Positions 17,752 through 26,545 of a DNA stretch of 64,000 nt are shown piece after piece. Within the stretch, counting starts at the first letter, position 1. Each line of letters opens with the position of its first letter. The position numbers were made by a program, and so were the translations under genes. The notes under the pieces are model-generated. The model saw nothing but the letters and a program-made list of their open reading frames with translations. It ran no database searches and was not told the DNA's origin. Location of the stretch: assembly GCA_013122435.1 (NCBI GenBank), contig WYDT01000004.1:124001-188000 (forward strand), written 5' to 3'. The DNA is from Chloroflexi bacterium AL-N1. Its GTDB lineage: Bacteria > Chloroflexota > Chloroflexia > Chloroflexales > Roseiflexaceae.

Positions 17752-18027
17752 ATGAAAACGCTTCATCACATTCATCCCATTGAACAGATAGATGAGTTTC
17801 TGGTTGTCGAACGCCTTTTTTCCGAAGATACAAAGCTACTATCAGTTGGTCTGGCCAACATTCATGCGGAGGTGCCCAACATCGCGGCAAACAAAGAGAA
17901 GATCCTGCGTGCCTGCCAGATTTTCAAGGAGCGTGGAGCAAACCTTGTCATCTTTCCGGAATTTGGTCTCTCTGGATACTTCTGGGAAGCAGTCTCCTTC
18001 GTCCAAACTTATAGCATCTTTGAATGA
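17752..18027 (+). pseudogene. carbon-nitrogen hydrolase (nitrilase), N-terminal fragment
   Basis: A 91-residue frame whose last half, NKEKILRACQIFKERGANLV then IFPEFGLSGYFWE, is the beginning of a nitrilase-superfamily hydrolase and includes the first catalytic residue, Glu70. The catalytic Lys and Cys and the remaining 200 residues are missing; sequence similarity ends at about 17990. The next gene starts 11 bp after the stop. It appears to be a deletion remnant, fused to the upstream part of the following gene's leader. Confidence 0.65.
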
Positions 18028-18037
18028 AGGAGTCGTC

Positions 18038-18811
18038 ATGGCTAAACCTGTGTTGCTGACCAGCCTTTCCCAACGCCTACGCAAGAAGCTCGCAGGCATG
18101 CTGCCAATTGTGCTTGGCGCTGTCATACTGGCTGTTCTTCTATCGCTGCTGCTCCCTGTACTTATTCCCGTTCTCCCTGTCGCATATCAGCAGATCATAC
18201 GTGAGATACAGCGAGGAGATTGGGACATGGTTCGAGAAAACCTTTCCAGCATGTTTGAGAGCTATGGAGCCGCACAGGTCTATGTTTTCCTCACGATTCA
18301 AGTACTGCAAGTTCTGTTTGCACCCATTCCTGGCCAGGTTCTGGGATTACTAGGTGGATACCTTTTCGGGTTCTGGTCTGGCCTTGGATTGACCATGATC
18401 GGCCTTGGGACTGGCTCGTGGCTTGCAATTGGCGTGGGGCGACTATTTGGTGTGCAGATTGTACGCAGATTTCTCCCACCAACTGTGCTCAGTAAGTTTG
18501 ATTATCTCATTAGCGAGGGAGGACTATGGAACTTCTTTTTGTTGTTTCTATTGCCTGCCCTCCCCGATGATGCCATCTGCTTCATGGCTGGCCTCACACG
18601 GCTGCTGATCTGGCAACTCGTCCTGGTTTGTCTGCTCGGTCGATTACCGGGCATGGCGGTACTTACCTTTGTTGGTGCCAGCGTCGGTACCAACATGGTT
18701 ATCGCCAATGTTGTGCTTGCAGTGGCGTTGATTGCGGCATGTCTCCTCTGGGTCTTTGACGAAGAGGCTGAGGCATTCTTTTACCGCTTGAGCAGGGCAG
18801 ACCAGCGATGA
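18038..18811 (+). CDS. VTT/TVP38-family membrane protein
   Basis: A 257-residue integral membrane protein. The start ATG 18038 is preferred because GAAGGAG lies just upstream, even though the frame is open to 17792. It has a hydrophobic N-terminal segment, an amphipathic loop, then the VTT (SNARE-associated) core LFAPIPGQVLGLLGGYLFGF, WSGLGLTMIGLGTGSWLAIG and a re-entrant region LLPALPDDAICFMAGLT. It ends with another hydrophobic helix. TVP38/DedA-like proteins are lipid scramblase or transporter candidates. The DedA-like P-x-PG and late PDD motifs are intact. Confidence 0.85.
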   Translation: MAKPVLLTSLSQRLRKKLAGMLPIVLGAVILAVLLSLLLPVLIPVLPVAYQQIIREIQRGDWDMVRENLSSMFESYGAAQVYVFLTIQVLQVLFAPIPGQVLGLLGGYLFGFWSGLGLTMIGLGTGSWLAIGVGRLFGVQIVRRFLPPTVLSKFDYLISEGGLWNFFLLFLLPALPDDAICFMAGLTRLLIWQLVLVCLLGRLPGMAVLTFVGASVGTNMVIANVVLAVALIAACLLWVFDEEAEAFFYRLSRADQR

Positions 18812-18889
18812 TACAATGAGGTTACGCAATCAGACAATCCATCCAGGACAACGTGATGAACTCAATGTATTTCAGGAAGGAGCTTTGCG

Positions 18890-19651
18890 ATGCGTATTGC
18901 TGCAATCTATGATATTCATGGAAATCTGCCCGCACTGGAAGCAGTATTGCAAGAGATCAGTAACGAAGTGGCCGATGCTATCGTTGTCGGGGGCGATGTT
19001 GTGGCAGGGCCGTTGCCATCTGAAACGCTTACACGTTTGCAGAATGTCGACATACCCATCCACTTTATTCATGGGAATGCCGAGTCGGAACTGTTGCGCT
19101 ATCTGGCAGGTGGAGAGCCAGGCGGTCTGTCAGAACAGGCCAACCAGACTGCACGCTGGGTGGCCCAGACTCTCACAGCAGAACATCAACAGTTGATAGC
19201 TCAATGGCCAATGACATTTGAATTAGACGTAGATGGTCTGGGCAAGGTGCTCTTTTGCCATGCTACACCGCGCAATGATATCGATGTGTTTACCCGCCTG
19301 ACACCAGAAGAAAAGCTGGTACCGCTCTTTGAGAATCTCAACGTATCGCTAGTTGTGTGTGGACATACCCATATGCAGTTTGATCGGACCATTGCAGGCG
19401 TTCGTGTGGTCAATGCAGGAAGTGTAGGGATGCCTTTTGGCAGCACCGGCGCTGACTGGCTGATGATTGAGACGGACGTTGTATTCCGTCATACTGATTA
19501 TGATGCGATAGAGGCCGCTGAACACATACGCCAGTCTGGCTACCCAGGTGCCGAAGATTTTGCAGCCAACAAGGTCTTGCAGGCACCCACTGAAGAGGAA
19601 GCACTACAGGTGATGTCACAGTTAGAAGCACGACAAGCCGGGCAGGGATGA
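18890..19651 (+). CDS. metallophosphoesterase (YfcE-like)
   Basis: A calcineurin-like phosphoesterase of 253 residues. All metal-site motifs are present: YDIHGNLPALEAVL, VGGDVVAGP, IHGNAESE (for GNHE), LFCHATPRND and VVCGHTHMQFDRTI, followed by VVNAGSVGMP. The family hydrolyses phosphodiesters or phosphomonoesters with two divalent metals. The ribosome site AGGAAGG precedes ATG 18890. The C-terminal EEALQVMSQLEARQ forms a short helix. It is 78 bp downstream of the VTT protein. Confidence 0.88.
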   Translation: MRIAAIYDIHGNLPALEAVLQEISNEVADAIVVGGDVVAGPLPSETLTRLQNVDIPIHFIHGNAESELLRYLAGGEPGGLSEQANQTARWVAQTLTAEHQQLIAQWPMTFELDVDGLGKVLFCHATPRNDIDVFTRLTPEEKLVPLFENLNVSLVVCGHTHMQFDRTIAGVRVVNAGSVGMPFGSTGADWLMIETDVVFRHTDYDAIEAAEHIRQSGYPGAEDFAANKVLQAPTEEEALQVMSQLEARQAGQG

Positions 19652-19666
19652 GATAGAGTGTATTCT

Positions 19667-19777
19667 ATGATTAAGCCACCAAAACTCAAACAGGGCGACA
19701 CAGTTGGCATTCAGGCACAACTCGACTATAATCAACAAACACTGACGATTCTTGAGAATGCAGTGGTTGAGTGCTAA
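19667..19777 (+). pseudogene. LD-carboxypeptidase (S66) N-terminal stub
   Basis: A 36-codon frame begins MIKPPKLKQGDTVGI, the standard start of LD-carboxypeptidase (S66) proteins, then departs from the family after Ile15 and stops at TAA 19775-19777. The catalytic Ser, Glu and His are absent. It overlaps the upstream part of the following inositol-phosphatase frame. It is a short remnant, probably left by a deletion. Confidence 0.45.
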
Positions 19778-19817
19778 TATGGCAAAGTTTTATCATAAGC
19801 AACAAGGAGCGTGTCTT

Positions 19818-20663
19818 GTGCGATCAGATACAGAAATTCTATGTACTATCGAGCAGGCAGCATACGCATTCGTTGAACATGCCAATCAGATGGTCTCTGA
19901 TCAGTACGGCAGTAACATCGAGGTTACCTTCAAAGACGTTCATGGCGCTGATCCGGTGACAGAGCTTGACCGCACCATCGAACAGTTGCTCGTTACGACT
20001 GTTGCTGAGCAGTTTCCTGAACACGCAGTCCTTGGTGAGGAAGGCAACGATGTTATACAAATGCCGGAATGGCTCTGGGTGATCGATCCGGTTGATGGGA
20101 CGCGCAATTTCACGAATCACATTCCGCTGTTTGCCATCTCAGTTGGCGTACTGCACCACGGTCGACCGATGGTGGGCGTGATTGGGTTGCCAGCTACCAG
20201 TACAATCCTGCATGCCCAGGCCGGCGGCGGTGCCTATCGCAATCAAGCCCACTTACCGACACTGACACCTACCGCACTGCATCCTGGTTTACTTGGTGTG
20301 CAGGATCGTGATTTCTGGAAAGACTGGGGCGCTCACATAGCCCTTCAAAACTACCTGGGAGAGTCACGCTGGCTGGGCTCAACGGCCTATGAGCTTGCCA
20401 TGATAACGATGGGTACATTTCATTTTGGCACGTTTGCACACATAGCCATCTGGGATGTGGCCGCCGGAATTACGCTGATCAATGAGGTAGGTGGACAGGT
20501 GCTGTATTATGACTACCATCAGGAGGTCTGGCAGCCATTGGAGCGCTTCACCACCGAGATACCACTACGAGAGTGGGCGGCATCACTCATCGTTGGGACT
20601 GCACCCGTTATTGCTACTCTGGCTACCCAGATTCACCCTCGTGCAAAAGCATCTGGACACTGA
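19818..20663 (+). CDS. inositol monophosphatase family protein
   Basis: A 281-residue phosphatase of the FIG superfamily. The motifs ADPVTELDRTIEQLL, HAVLGEEG, VIDPVDGTRNF and IAIWDVAAGITLINEVGG provide the metal-binding Asp and Glu residues of inositol-1-phosphatase-like enzymes. GTG 19818 is preferred because AAGGAG lies at 19804-19809; the open frame extends to 19752 without a better site. The substrate may be an inositol phosphate, histidinol phosphate or another sugar phosphate. Confidence 0.83.
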   Translation: MRSDTEILCTIEQAAYAFVEHANQMVSDQYGSNIEVTFKDVHGADPVTELDRTIEQLLVTTVAEQFPEHAVLGEEGNDVIQMPEWLWVIDPVDGTRNFTNHIPLFAISVGVLHHGRPMVGVIGLPATSTILHAQAGGGAYRNQAHLPTLTPTALHPGLLGVQDRDFWKDWGAHIALQNYLGESRWLGSTAYELAMITMGTFHFGTFAHIAIWDVAAGITLINEVGGQVLYYDYHQEVWQPLERFTTEIPLREWAASLIVGTAPVIATLATQIHPRAKASGH

Positions 20664-20727
20664 TAGAGTGAGGTAGTGTTAGTTTGATAATCAAAATCAG
20701 CCGCGAGACTAAGAGCAACAACAAACC

Positions 20728-21711
20728 ATGAGGATTTTAGTCACAGGGAGTGCCGGACACCTCGGTGAAGCATTGGTCCGCACCCTGCAAAATGAAGACC
20801 ACGAGATCATCAGTACTGATCTCATTCCCTCGAACTTCACTAACAGGGTCGGCTCGATCATTGACCGAGGGCATGTGAGACGCTGTATGGAAGGCGTTCA
20901 GGCCGTGCTCCACACTGCGACGCTGCACAAACCACATGTGGTAACACACAGTTACCAGGAGTTTGTCGATACCAACATAACTGGCACCCTGAATTTGCTG
21001 GAAGAAGCAGTGGCTGAACGGGTCAAGGCATTTATTTTTACCAGCACAACCAGCACTTTTGGTGATGCACTGACGCCATCTGCTGGGGCACCAGCCGCCT
21101 GGATTACCGAGGATGTCGTTCCTGCGCCGAAAAACATCTATGGTGTCACGAAGGTTGCAGCCGAGAACCTCTGTCAATTGTTTTATCGCAAGTATCAATT
21201 GCCCTGTCTGGTCTTGCGAACGTCGCGCTTCTTTCCGGAGGAAGATGATCAGAAGCACATGCGAGAGGCGTATGAGGATGCGAATATCAAGGCCAATGAA
21301 TTTCTGTACCGTCGGGTGGACATTGCCGATGTGGTGAGTGCTCATATCCTGGTGATACCAAAGGCAGCGACTATCGGTTTTGGTCGGTATATCATCAGCA
21401 CCACGACGCCCTTTACCCATGATGATCTGCATGGCTTGCGTACTGATGCGCCGTCTGTTCTCAAACAGCGTATGCCACACTACGAAGCAGAGTATGCACG
21501 GCGTGGGTGGAAGATGTTTCCCAGCCTTGATCGTGTGTATGTGAATGAACGGGCGAGGAATGAGCTAGGATGGCAGCCGCAGTATACCTTTAACACAATC
21601 CTTGGGCAACTGAAAAACGATCAGGACATCCTGAGTCCGCTGGCGCGGGAGGTCGGTGCAAAGGGGTATCACGCGACGCAATTTGCTGAGCGACCCTATC
21701 CGGTGGAGTGA
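20728..21711 (+). CDS. NAD-dependent epimerase/dehydratase
   Basis: A 327-residue extended-SDR protein. The N-terminal Rossmann motif is VTGSAGHLGEALVRTL, strand 4 ends with HTATLHKPH, the catalytic segment reads FTSTTSTFGDALTP then IYGVTKVAAENL (Tyr-x-x-x-Lys), and RTSRFFPEE follows. It resembles UDP-glucose 4-epimerase-like reductases with a C-terminal domain at residues 230-310. The specific sugar substrate is not predictable. It has its own upstream spacer of 64 bp after the phosphatase. Confidence 0.87.
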   Translation: MRILVTGSAGHLGEALVRTLQNEDHEIISTDLIPSNFTNRVGSIIDRGHVRRCMEGVQAVLHTATLHKPHVVTHSYQEFVDTNITGTLNLLEEAVAERVKAFIFTSTTSTFGDALTPSAGAPAAWITEDVVPAPKNIYGVTKVAAENLCQLFYRKYQLPCLVLRTSRFFPEEDDQKHMREAYEDANIKANEFLYRRVDIADVVSAHILVIPKAATIGFGRYIISTTTPFTHDDLHGLRTDAPSVLKQRMPHYEAEYARRGWKMFPSLDRVYVNERARNELGWQPQYTFNTILGQLKNDQDILSPLAREVGAKGYHATQFAERPYPVE

Positions 21712-21897
21712 GCACATATCATTGGTGCCAGATCTGTTTTCTTACGGCATTGTGTATAATGGCATATATCGACGTACACATGTCTACAGTATCGCAACCG
21801 TGTTGCGTTAAGTCGAGATATACGGATAGCTACGGCTGTGTGACGCATAGAGATATTGGTTGGCCTATGTATTGGTTAATCGACTTACTTTTTTCGA

Positions 21898-22299
21898 GTG
21901 CTATCATTGTGCAAACTCCCAACAATTGAAATCGAATCATTTCAGCAATTGCTTCAACGAATCGAGGGAACTTGTCTCTATGTCGTTTGGGAGGTTCGGT
22001 GTGATATTGGACCCGAATGGATTGGCGGTGGACGGGAGATTAGGCTTTCGATTGATGGAAGACCTATCGCCGACTCAGAATTCTGTGACCGCCTAAAATC
22101 AGCAATTGTTTCTGCTGCAGCAATCCCACTAGAGACTATCAACACGGTAATCTCTGGCGAGGGTGAGATCACTCTGGTAGGAGCCAAACTGGTATTAGAA
22201 TTTGAATGGTTAGAGGCAGAACCGTATGATTACCCGTGTGATCAGGGGAGCGGCATTGTTGAGATTGTTATTCCCAACAAAAAATCCGAAAACACCTGA
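21898..22299 (+). CDS. hypothetical protein
   Basis: A 133-residue frame from GTG 21898 with no clear ribosome site. The central part is beta-rich and acidic (TCLYVVWEVRCDIGPEWIGG, IRLSIDGRPIAD, GEITLVGAKLVLEFEWLEAE). It has no signal peptide, transmembrane helix or motif that I recognise. It is isolated, with about 190 bp before it and 317 bp after it. The real start may lie at a later codon. Confidence 0.45.
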   Translation: MLSLCKLPTIEIESFQQLLQRIEGTCLYVVWEVRCDIGPEWIGGGREIRLSIDGRPIADSEFCDRLKSAIVSAAAIPLETINTVISGEGEITLVGAKLVLEFEWLEAEPYDYPCDQGSGIVEIVIPNKKSENT

Positions 22300-22616
22300 T
22301 AACGATGGAATGAACGCAAAGACGTGGAACCGAGTAATCTTGAAGAAACAAGTCTAACAGTGGGGTAAGCACGACACCTGCAACAACATAACTACATACC
22401 ACAAACGGGATATGTAGGGATCGCATAACTAGAGGCGGTGTGATGCCTGGGATAGCGAGATGGTGGTCGGTCTATTTACTAGTTCGTCGGTCGGTTGATT
22501 TTAACAACGGACTGATCCATAGTGGTTTGACCTCATTACAACTGTACTACGAATTGGAACAGGATTGGTGAGCAGACCAAAGTGACTTATCTCACCGTGT
22601 ATCGGCTGGAGGAAGT
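22300..22616 (+). other. intergenic stretch with a short dispersed repeat
   Basis: No coding frame is supported. A 26-bp stretch at 22459-22484 recurs at 26508-26533 with about four differences, in both cases shortly upstream of a gene start. The remainder shows no RNA gene or hairpin that I can identify. Confidence 0.4.
22459..22484 (+). repeat. 26-bp dispersed repeat, copy 1
   Basis: The copy shares about 22 of 26 bases with 26508-26533, including the run TTTACTAGTT. Copy 1 lies 132 bp before the two-domain acetyltransferase and copy 2 lies 12 bp before a hypothetical gene. A common leader or promoter element is possible, but two copies are weak evidence. Confidence 0.35.
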
Positions 22617-23528
22617 ATGAAGATCACGGATTATGCATTCACAAATAACAATACTGAATACCAGCTCATCAAGGAATTGTTGCTAGAAGTTGAGACCTAC
22701 CCTGAGATTGATCATAACTGGGAACCTGGTCGCATGGACTGGTGGCGTTACAATATCCATGCTGAAAAGGGGGTCGATTTCTTTCAGGTCAACGCTCACT
22801 ATTGGAAAACTGAAACAGACCAGGTTGTGGGGTTATTCATCTCTGAATACGGCAAAGATGATTTCTTCATTGTGGTGCATCCGCATTTCTGGACACTGTT
22901 CTCTGAAGTATTGCATTGGGGACTTGCATTTTGGGCCCAAGGAAAGACCAAGATCAGCACCACCGTCTTTACCTATGGTCAACCAAAGATCGAGCTATTG
23001 CTAGCTGCTGGCTTTTATGAGGACGGTCATGAGGAAAATGTCAGAACATACTCCCTGGAACAATATGATTTCTCCTACAACCTCAAGCCAGGGTTCAGAT
23101 TACTGCGTTTTTCAGATTATGGGCATTATGAGAGCCGGGTCAAGCTGGTGCACAATGCCTTTAACAATCCCGCTTTTTCTGAGGCCCGTTTACGTTCAAT
23201 TCAGAGTTCCCCCGGCTATCAGGCAGATTTGGATTTGGTGATTGTGAATTCCCAGGGCGAGAGCGTCGCATACTGCATGGGATGGGTCGCAGAACATAAT
23301 CCCAAGTCTGGCTACATTGAGCCGATGGGGGTGCATACAGATTACCGCAGAAATGGTTTTGGGAAAGCCCTGGCCAAAGAGTGCTTCCAACGACTTCATC
23401 AGATAGGCGTTGAACGTGCGTGGATTGCCTCCAATGCCGAACCGGATGTCGCCAATTTGCTGTATGAGTCATTGAAACCAACCAGCATCAAACGGGCGTA
23501 TAGATATTCCCTGAACCTTGAGGAATAA
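22617..23528 (+). CDS. two-domain GNAT acetyltransferase
   Basis: A 303-residue protein with a good ribosome site (GGAGGAAG before ATG 22617). The C-terminal GNAT domain is clear: LVIVNSQGESVAYCMGW, GYIEPMGVHTDYRRNGFGKA for acetyl-CoA binding, and ERAWIASNAEPDVANLLYES. The N-terminal half (residues 1-150) appears to be a degenerate GNAT copy lacking the R/Q-x-x-G-x-G/A loop (FFIVVHPHFWTL, KIELLLAAGFYEDG). Two-domain GNATs include Eis-like and mycothiol-synthase-like enzymes. The substrate is unknown. Confidence 0.8.
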   Translation: MKITDYAFTNNNTEYQLIKELLLEVETYPEIDHNWEPGRMDWWRYNIHAEKGVDFFQVNAHYWKTETDQVVGLFISEYGKDDFFIVVHPHFWTLFSEVLHWGLAFWAQGKTKISTTVFTYGQPKIELLLAAGFYEDGHEENVRTYSLEQYDFSYNLKPGFRLLRFSDYGHYESRVKLVHNAFNNPAFSEARLRSIQSSPGYQADLDLVIVNSQGESVAYCMGWVAEHNPKSGYIEPMGVHTDYRRNGFGKALAKECFQRLHQIGVERAWIASNAEPDVANLLYESLKPTSIKRAYRYSLNLEE

Positions 23529-23981
23529 TTGATTTGGTTACAGCTTTCTATTCGTGGCACCTGGTGCCTGATCGTGGCTTGTATCAAGCTTACCCAGGTA
23601 GCGAAGTTGTCTTTAATGGAGACCTCCAGAGCACGCTCGGCGCAGGTAAACTCAGGCGTTACACTACCCTAAGAGCTACGCAAGTTCAAGCTAGATTCAG
23701 CTTTTGTTGGGCCATCATGGAGATACATTCTGATTTGTATAAGGGAAGCGGAACGTTTAATCCATTCCACCTTCCCTCGCACACTGCATCTGACATAGAA
23801 GCCCCTGACCTGAGCGGAACAGATGGGATGAGTATGCCCTTCCGCTTCCCTAACAGTAAGCTGGACCACCACAAGTACTATTGTCAAAGTCTTGCTATTG
23901 TATTGACGAGGGCGAACTTTTGTGCTAGTGTTTCTGCTATGCTTGATAGTGTATTTGTATCCAAACACCAGGGAGAGTACC
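23529..23981 (+). other. gene-poor stretch ending in an attC-like arm
   Basis: No gene is supported in this 453 bp. It contains a 25-bp stretch at 23638-23662 that recurs with one difference at 25299-25323, where it forms the right arm of an attC-like foldback site. Here a clear left arm is not seen, so the site may be eroded. The open frame at 23534 does not resemble any family known to me. Confidence 0.4.
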
Positions 23982-24365
23982 ATGTCTATCACCCGCATTA
24001 TGCCCGAAGTTCGCTCCAACAACGTAGAGGTAACACATGATTTTTACACCAACACGCTTGGCCTTATCGTCGATATAGAGGAAGGTAATTTCCTTATGAT
24101 GAGTTCTCCTGCCAATACAAGCGCAGAACTCATGGTCAATGATAATGGCTTTACTGGTCTGCCACCGAGTTTTGCCGTTGATGTCGGAACTGTAGAACAA
24201 CTACAGCAGATGTATCAAGCGGTGACAGCGCAAGGTCGCCCAATGGTGGAACCGCTTGCTGACAAGCCGTGGGGTATTCGGCGTTTTTCAATTCTTGATC
24301 CGCATGGAGTTCGAATCACAGTCGTCAGCCATATTGAGATAGAGGAACCTTTCGGTACCTCTTAA
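23982..24365 (+). CDS. VOC-family (glyoxalase-like) protein
   Basis: A 127-residue vicinal-oxygen-chelate protein, starting at ATG 23982 behind GGGAGAG. It has the typical first half ITRIMPEVRSNNVEVTHDFY then TNTLGLIV and the second half RRFSILDPHGVRITVVSH. The metal-binding His/Glu positions of true glyoxalases are only partly conserved, so it may be a bleomycin-resistance-like binding protein. The peptidase E gene starts 18 bp downstream, which suggests one transcript. Both lie between attC-like elements. Confidence 0.8.
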   Translation: MSITRIMPEVRSNNVEVTHDFYTNTLGLIVDIEEGNFLMMSSPANTSAELMVNDNGFTGLPPSFAVDVGTVEQLQQMYQAVTAQGRPMVEPLADKPWGIRRFSILDPHGVRITVVSHIEIEEPFGTS

Positions 24366-24382
24366 TATCGTTAAGGAGAGGA

Positions 24383-25051
24383 ATGATGAAATTTCTGCTC
24401 ACTTCCGCTGGTATCACCAACAACAGCATCCACAAAGCGCTGGTCGATCTACTGGACAAAGCTATTGCCGATTCCAACGCCCTGTGTATCCCCACCGCCA
24501 CCTATGCCCTACCTGGAGGCGCTAGCCTTGCCTGGAGTTTCATCAGTGGCAAAGAACCCAGATGCCCGATGTGCGAACTGGGCTGGAAATCCTTGGGGGT
24601 TCTGGAGTTGACTGCGTTGCCCAGCCTCGGCGAAGAACTTTGGGTTCCCATGGTCCAGGAGACCGATGTGCTGCTGGTGAATGGCGGCGACCCCCTGTAT
24701 CTGTGCCACTGGATGCGGCAGTCTGGGCTGGCAGACCTCTTGCCGTCGCTGCACACGGTCTACGTAGGACTGAGCGCCGGGAGCATGGTGATGACACCCA
24801 ACATCGGGCAGGACTTCGTTGGATGGACTCCGCCCACCGCTGGCGATGAAACACTGGGACTGGTCGATTTTGCAATCTTTCCGCATCTGGATCACGAGAT
24901 GCTGCCGGACAATTCCATGGCCGCCGCAGAGAAATGGGCTGCCGAGATGCAGGTACCGGGGTACGCGATTGACGATCAAACCGCCCTCAAAGTCGTGGAT
25001 GGCGTGGTTGAGGTTGTTTCTGAAGGCCATTGGAAACTGTTTACACCCTAA
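24383..25051 (+). CDS. peptidase E (S51 family)
   Basis: A 222-residue S51 serine peptidase with the nucleophile elbow YVGLSAGSMVM at about residues 128-138. A preceding DVLLVNGGDPLYLCHWMR and a later FAIFPHLDHEML supply the strand pattern and the His of the aspartyl dipeptidase family. These enzymes remove N-terminal Asp from dipeptides in the cytosol. TTAAGGAGAGG directly before ATG 24383 is an excellent ribosome site. GC content is visibly higher than in the next genes. It is the second gene of a putative cassette. Confidence 0.85.
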   Translation: MMKFLLTSAGITNNSIHKALVDLLDKAIADSNALCIPTATYALPGGASLAWSFISGKEPRCPMCELGWKSLGVLELTALPSLGEELWVPMVQETDVLLVNGGDPLYLCHWMRQSGLADLLPSLHTVYVGLSAGSMVMTPNIGQDFVGWTPPTAGDETLGLVDFAIFPHLDHEMLPDNSMAAAEKWAAEMQVPGYAIDDQTALKVVDGVVEVVSEGHWKLFTP

Positions 25052-25203
25052 TGGGTAGTGGAAACTGGTTCGTTCTTGTGCGCCAAACGAGCGAGGAGCA
25101 ACTGCTGGAATAGTTGATTATGAACACAAGGCATAAGCCTGAAACAGATCTTGCTGTTTGGATACACACAATCACCTGGCGGAAGGCTGTGAACGGGCTA
25201 CCG

Positions 25204-25327
25204 CCCAACAATGCGCTACAGTTGACGCCGCTGCGCGTCAAGCAAGATCGGCGTTGGAAAGCTAGAAACCACGAAAAAGCTTTCCAGATCTATCAGCGCG
25301 GCGCAGGTGAACTCAGGCGTTACGGCA
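25204..25327 (+). repeat. attC-like foldback element
   Basis: The left end reads CCCAACAATGCGCTACAGTT and the right end GGTGAACTCAGGCGTTACGG. When folded, AAC/GTT and an imperfect GCGCT-CAGTT-AC stem pair over about 25 bases, and an inner perfect hairpin, TGGAAAGCT with AGCTTTCCA (about 25255-25287), closes the loop. The R-Y-Y-Y-AAC and GTT-R-R-R-Y ends of integron attC sites are approximated; the right end reads GTTACGG. It follows the peptidase E gene and precedes the tautomerase gene. It may equally be a non-integron repeat. Confidence 0.45.
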
Positions 25328-25403
25328 TGTGTTGAACCATACGTCCACAGACATGTATCCCTGATCAATCAAGCAAACAGCAAATCTGAAAGGAGCTTAT
25401 ATT

Positions 25404-25808
25404 ATGCCACTTACTCGAATTTCAGCACCGAAACACCTTCCTTTTGAGATGGTAAAATCACTCGCGGATGCCGCACAAGATGCGCTCGTCAATACCTGCA
25501 ACGTGCCGCCAAAGGATTTATTTCAGCTTATCTTGCGTTTTGAACCCGAAGAAATGATTCTTGATCCAACTTTTGGTGGTGTAAACCGTTCGCAAGACGC
25601 CTGTATCATCGAGATAACATTTTTGCAGGGACGCGCCGATGAACAAAAGCGACACCTTTTTCGACATATTGCAGATAGGGGCGTTGCTGCAGGGTTTCGT
25701 GCAGACGACATTATGATTGCACTTACCGAAAACTCGCACATCGACTGGTCACTGGGGCAAGGCGTAGCATATGTGGATCATGCACATGCATCAAAGAACG
25801 AAGCATAA
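25404..25808 (+). CDS. tautomerase-family protein
   Basis: A 134-residue tautomerase-superfamily protein with Pro2 as the likely catalytic base after Met removal (MPLTRISAPKHLPFEM). The pattern VKSLADAAQDALVNTCNVPP, FEPEEMILDPTFGG, ACIIEITFLQGRADEQKRHL and ENSHIDWSLGQG matches the two-beta-alpha-beta repeat type. The ribosome site AAAGGAG lies before ATG. The natural substrate is unknown. Confidence 0.85.
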   Translation: MPLTRISAPKHLPFEMVKSLADAAQDALVNTCNVPPKDLFQLILRFEPEEMILDPTFGGVNRSQDACIIEITFLQGRADEQKRHLFRHIADRGVAAGFRADDIMIALTENSHIDWSLGQGVAYVDHAHASKNEA

Positions 25809-25904
25809 CGAAGTGCTGTAGGGGTGTGACCGATGCCCACGAAATGAGAGGTAACCGGAGTTGTGAGTCATTTACTCATCGTGGTGCACCCCCGAACCTG
25901 AGCC

Positions 25905-26438
25905 ATGAGCACAAGGAGCAAGATGTTGCAGAAAGAATTGGAAGCATTGTTTGAAGACATGGAAATCCGCATCCACAGCACACTTCAACGATTACCTGCT
26001 CCTGAAGGCATTGTTTATGCATGTGGGTTCTGGCTCTTCTACTGTGATTACACGACGCTTGGGGTTCCGTGCTTTGCCTACAATACCGTTGGAAATGAAA
26101 ACGATACAAAGTGGAGTCCTGCAGAGTGGGTTGTGGAGGTAGAGGATGAGCTGACGGAAGCCTTAAACCCATTGTACGAACAGGTATCATCCTTGATGGC
26201 AGACAAAGACGACCAAGACTGGGAGGCGCTTATTGAATATCAATGGAACTTCTATAGCAAGGTCTGTATGTCGCTCAATAAAAGCGTAAAGCAAGGTGGT
26301 GGACCTCTGGCTCATTGGAATCTTATAGAAAATTTTGTGATCGGTATTTTTGAAGAACGAGAAGGTGATGACATGTATGATTTTCTGGTCAAAACAAGTG
26401 TCGGGGAAAAGACGGCCATCGAACTGGGGATTGTATAA
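25905..26438 (+). CDS. hypothetical protein, DUF4303-like
   Basis: A 177-residue soluble acidic protein. The order ALFEDMEIRIHSTLQRLP, VYACGFWLFYCDYTTLG, then NENDTKWSPAEWVVEVEDEL, with helices to the C-terminus, resembles the DUF4303 fold, an uncharacterised family often found near toxin or stress genes. ATG 25905 is used; ATG 25923 is an alternative. It has no membrane segment or catalytic motif. It lies between two attC-like elements. Confidence 0.5.
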   Translation: MSTRSKMLQKELEALFEDMEIRIHSTLQRLPAPEGIVYACGFWLFYCDYTTLGVPCFAYNTVGNENDTKWSPAEWVVEVEDELTEALNPLYEQVSSLMADKDDQDWEALIEYQWNFYSKVCMSLNKSVKQGGGPLAHWNLIENFVIGIFEEREGDDMYDFLVKTSVGEKTAIELGIV

Positions 26439-26507
26439 ATGTGTCCACGACCTGGCGCGAATACATGGGTAACCAGGACCAGAGCGATCTAACATCTGAG
26501 AATACAG

Positions 26508-26533
26508 GATGGAGGTCGGGCTGTTTACTAGTT
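26508..26533 (+). repeat. 26-bp dispersed repeat, copy 2
   Basis: Second copy of the element at 22459-22484. It ends 12 bp before the ATG of the next gene and precedes its GGGGGG ribosome site, so it may belong to a leader sequence. Two copies only. Confidence 0.35.
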
Positions 26534-26545
26534 GGGGGGTATTTC

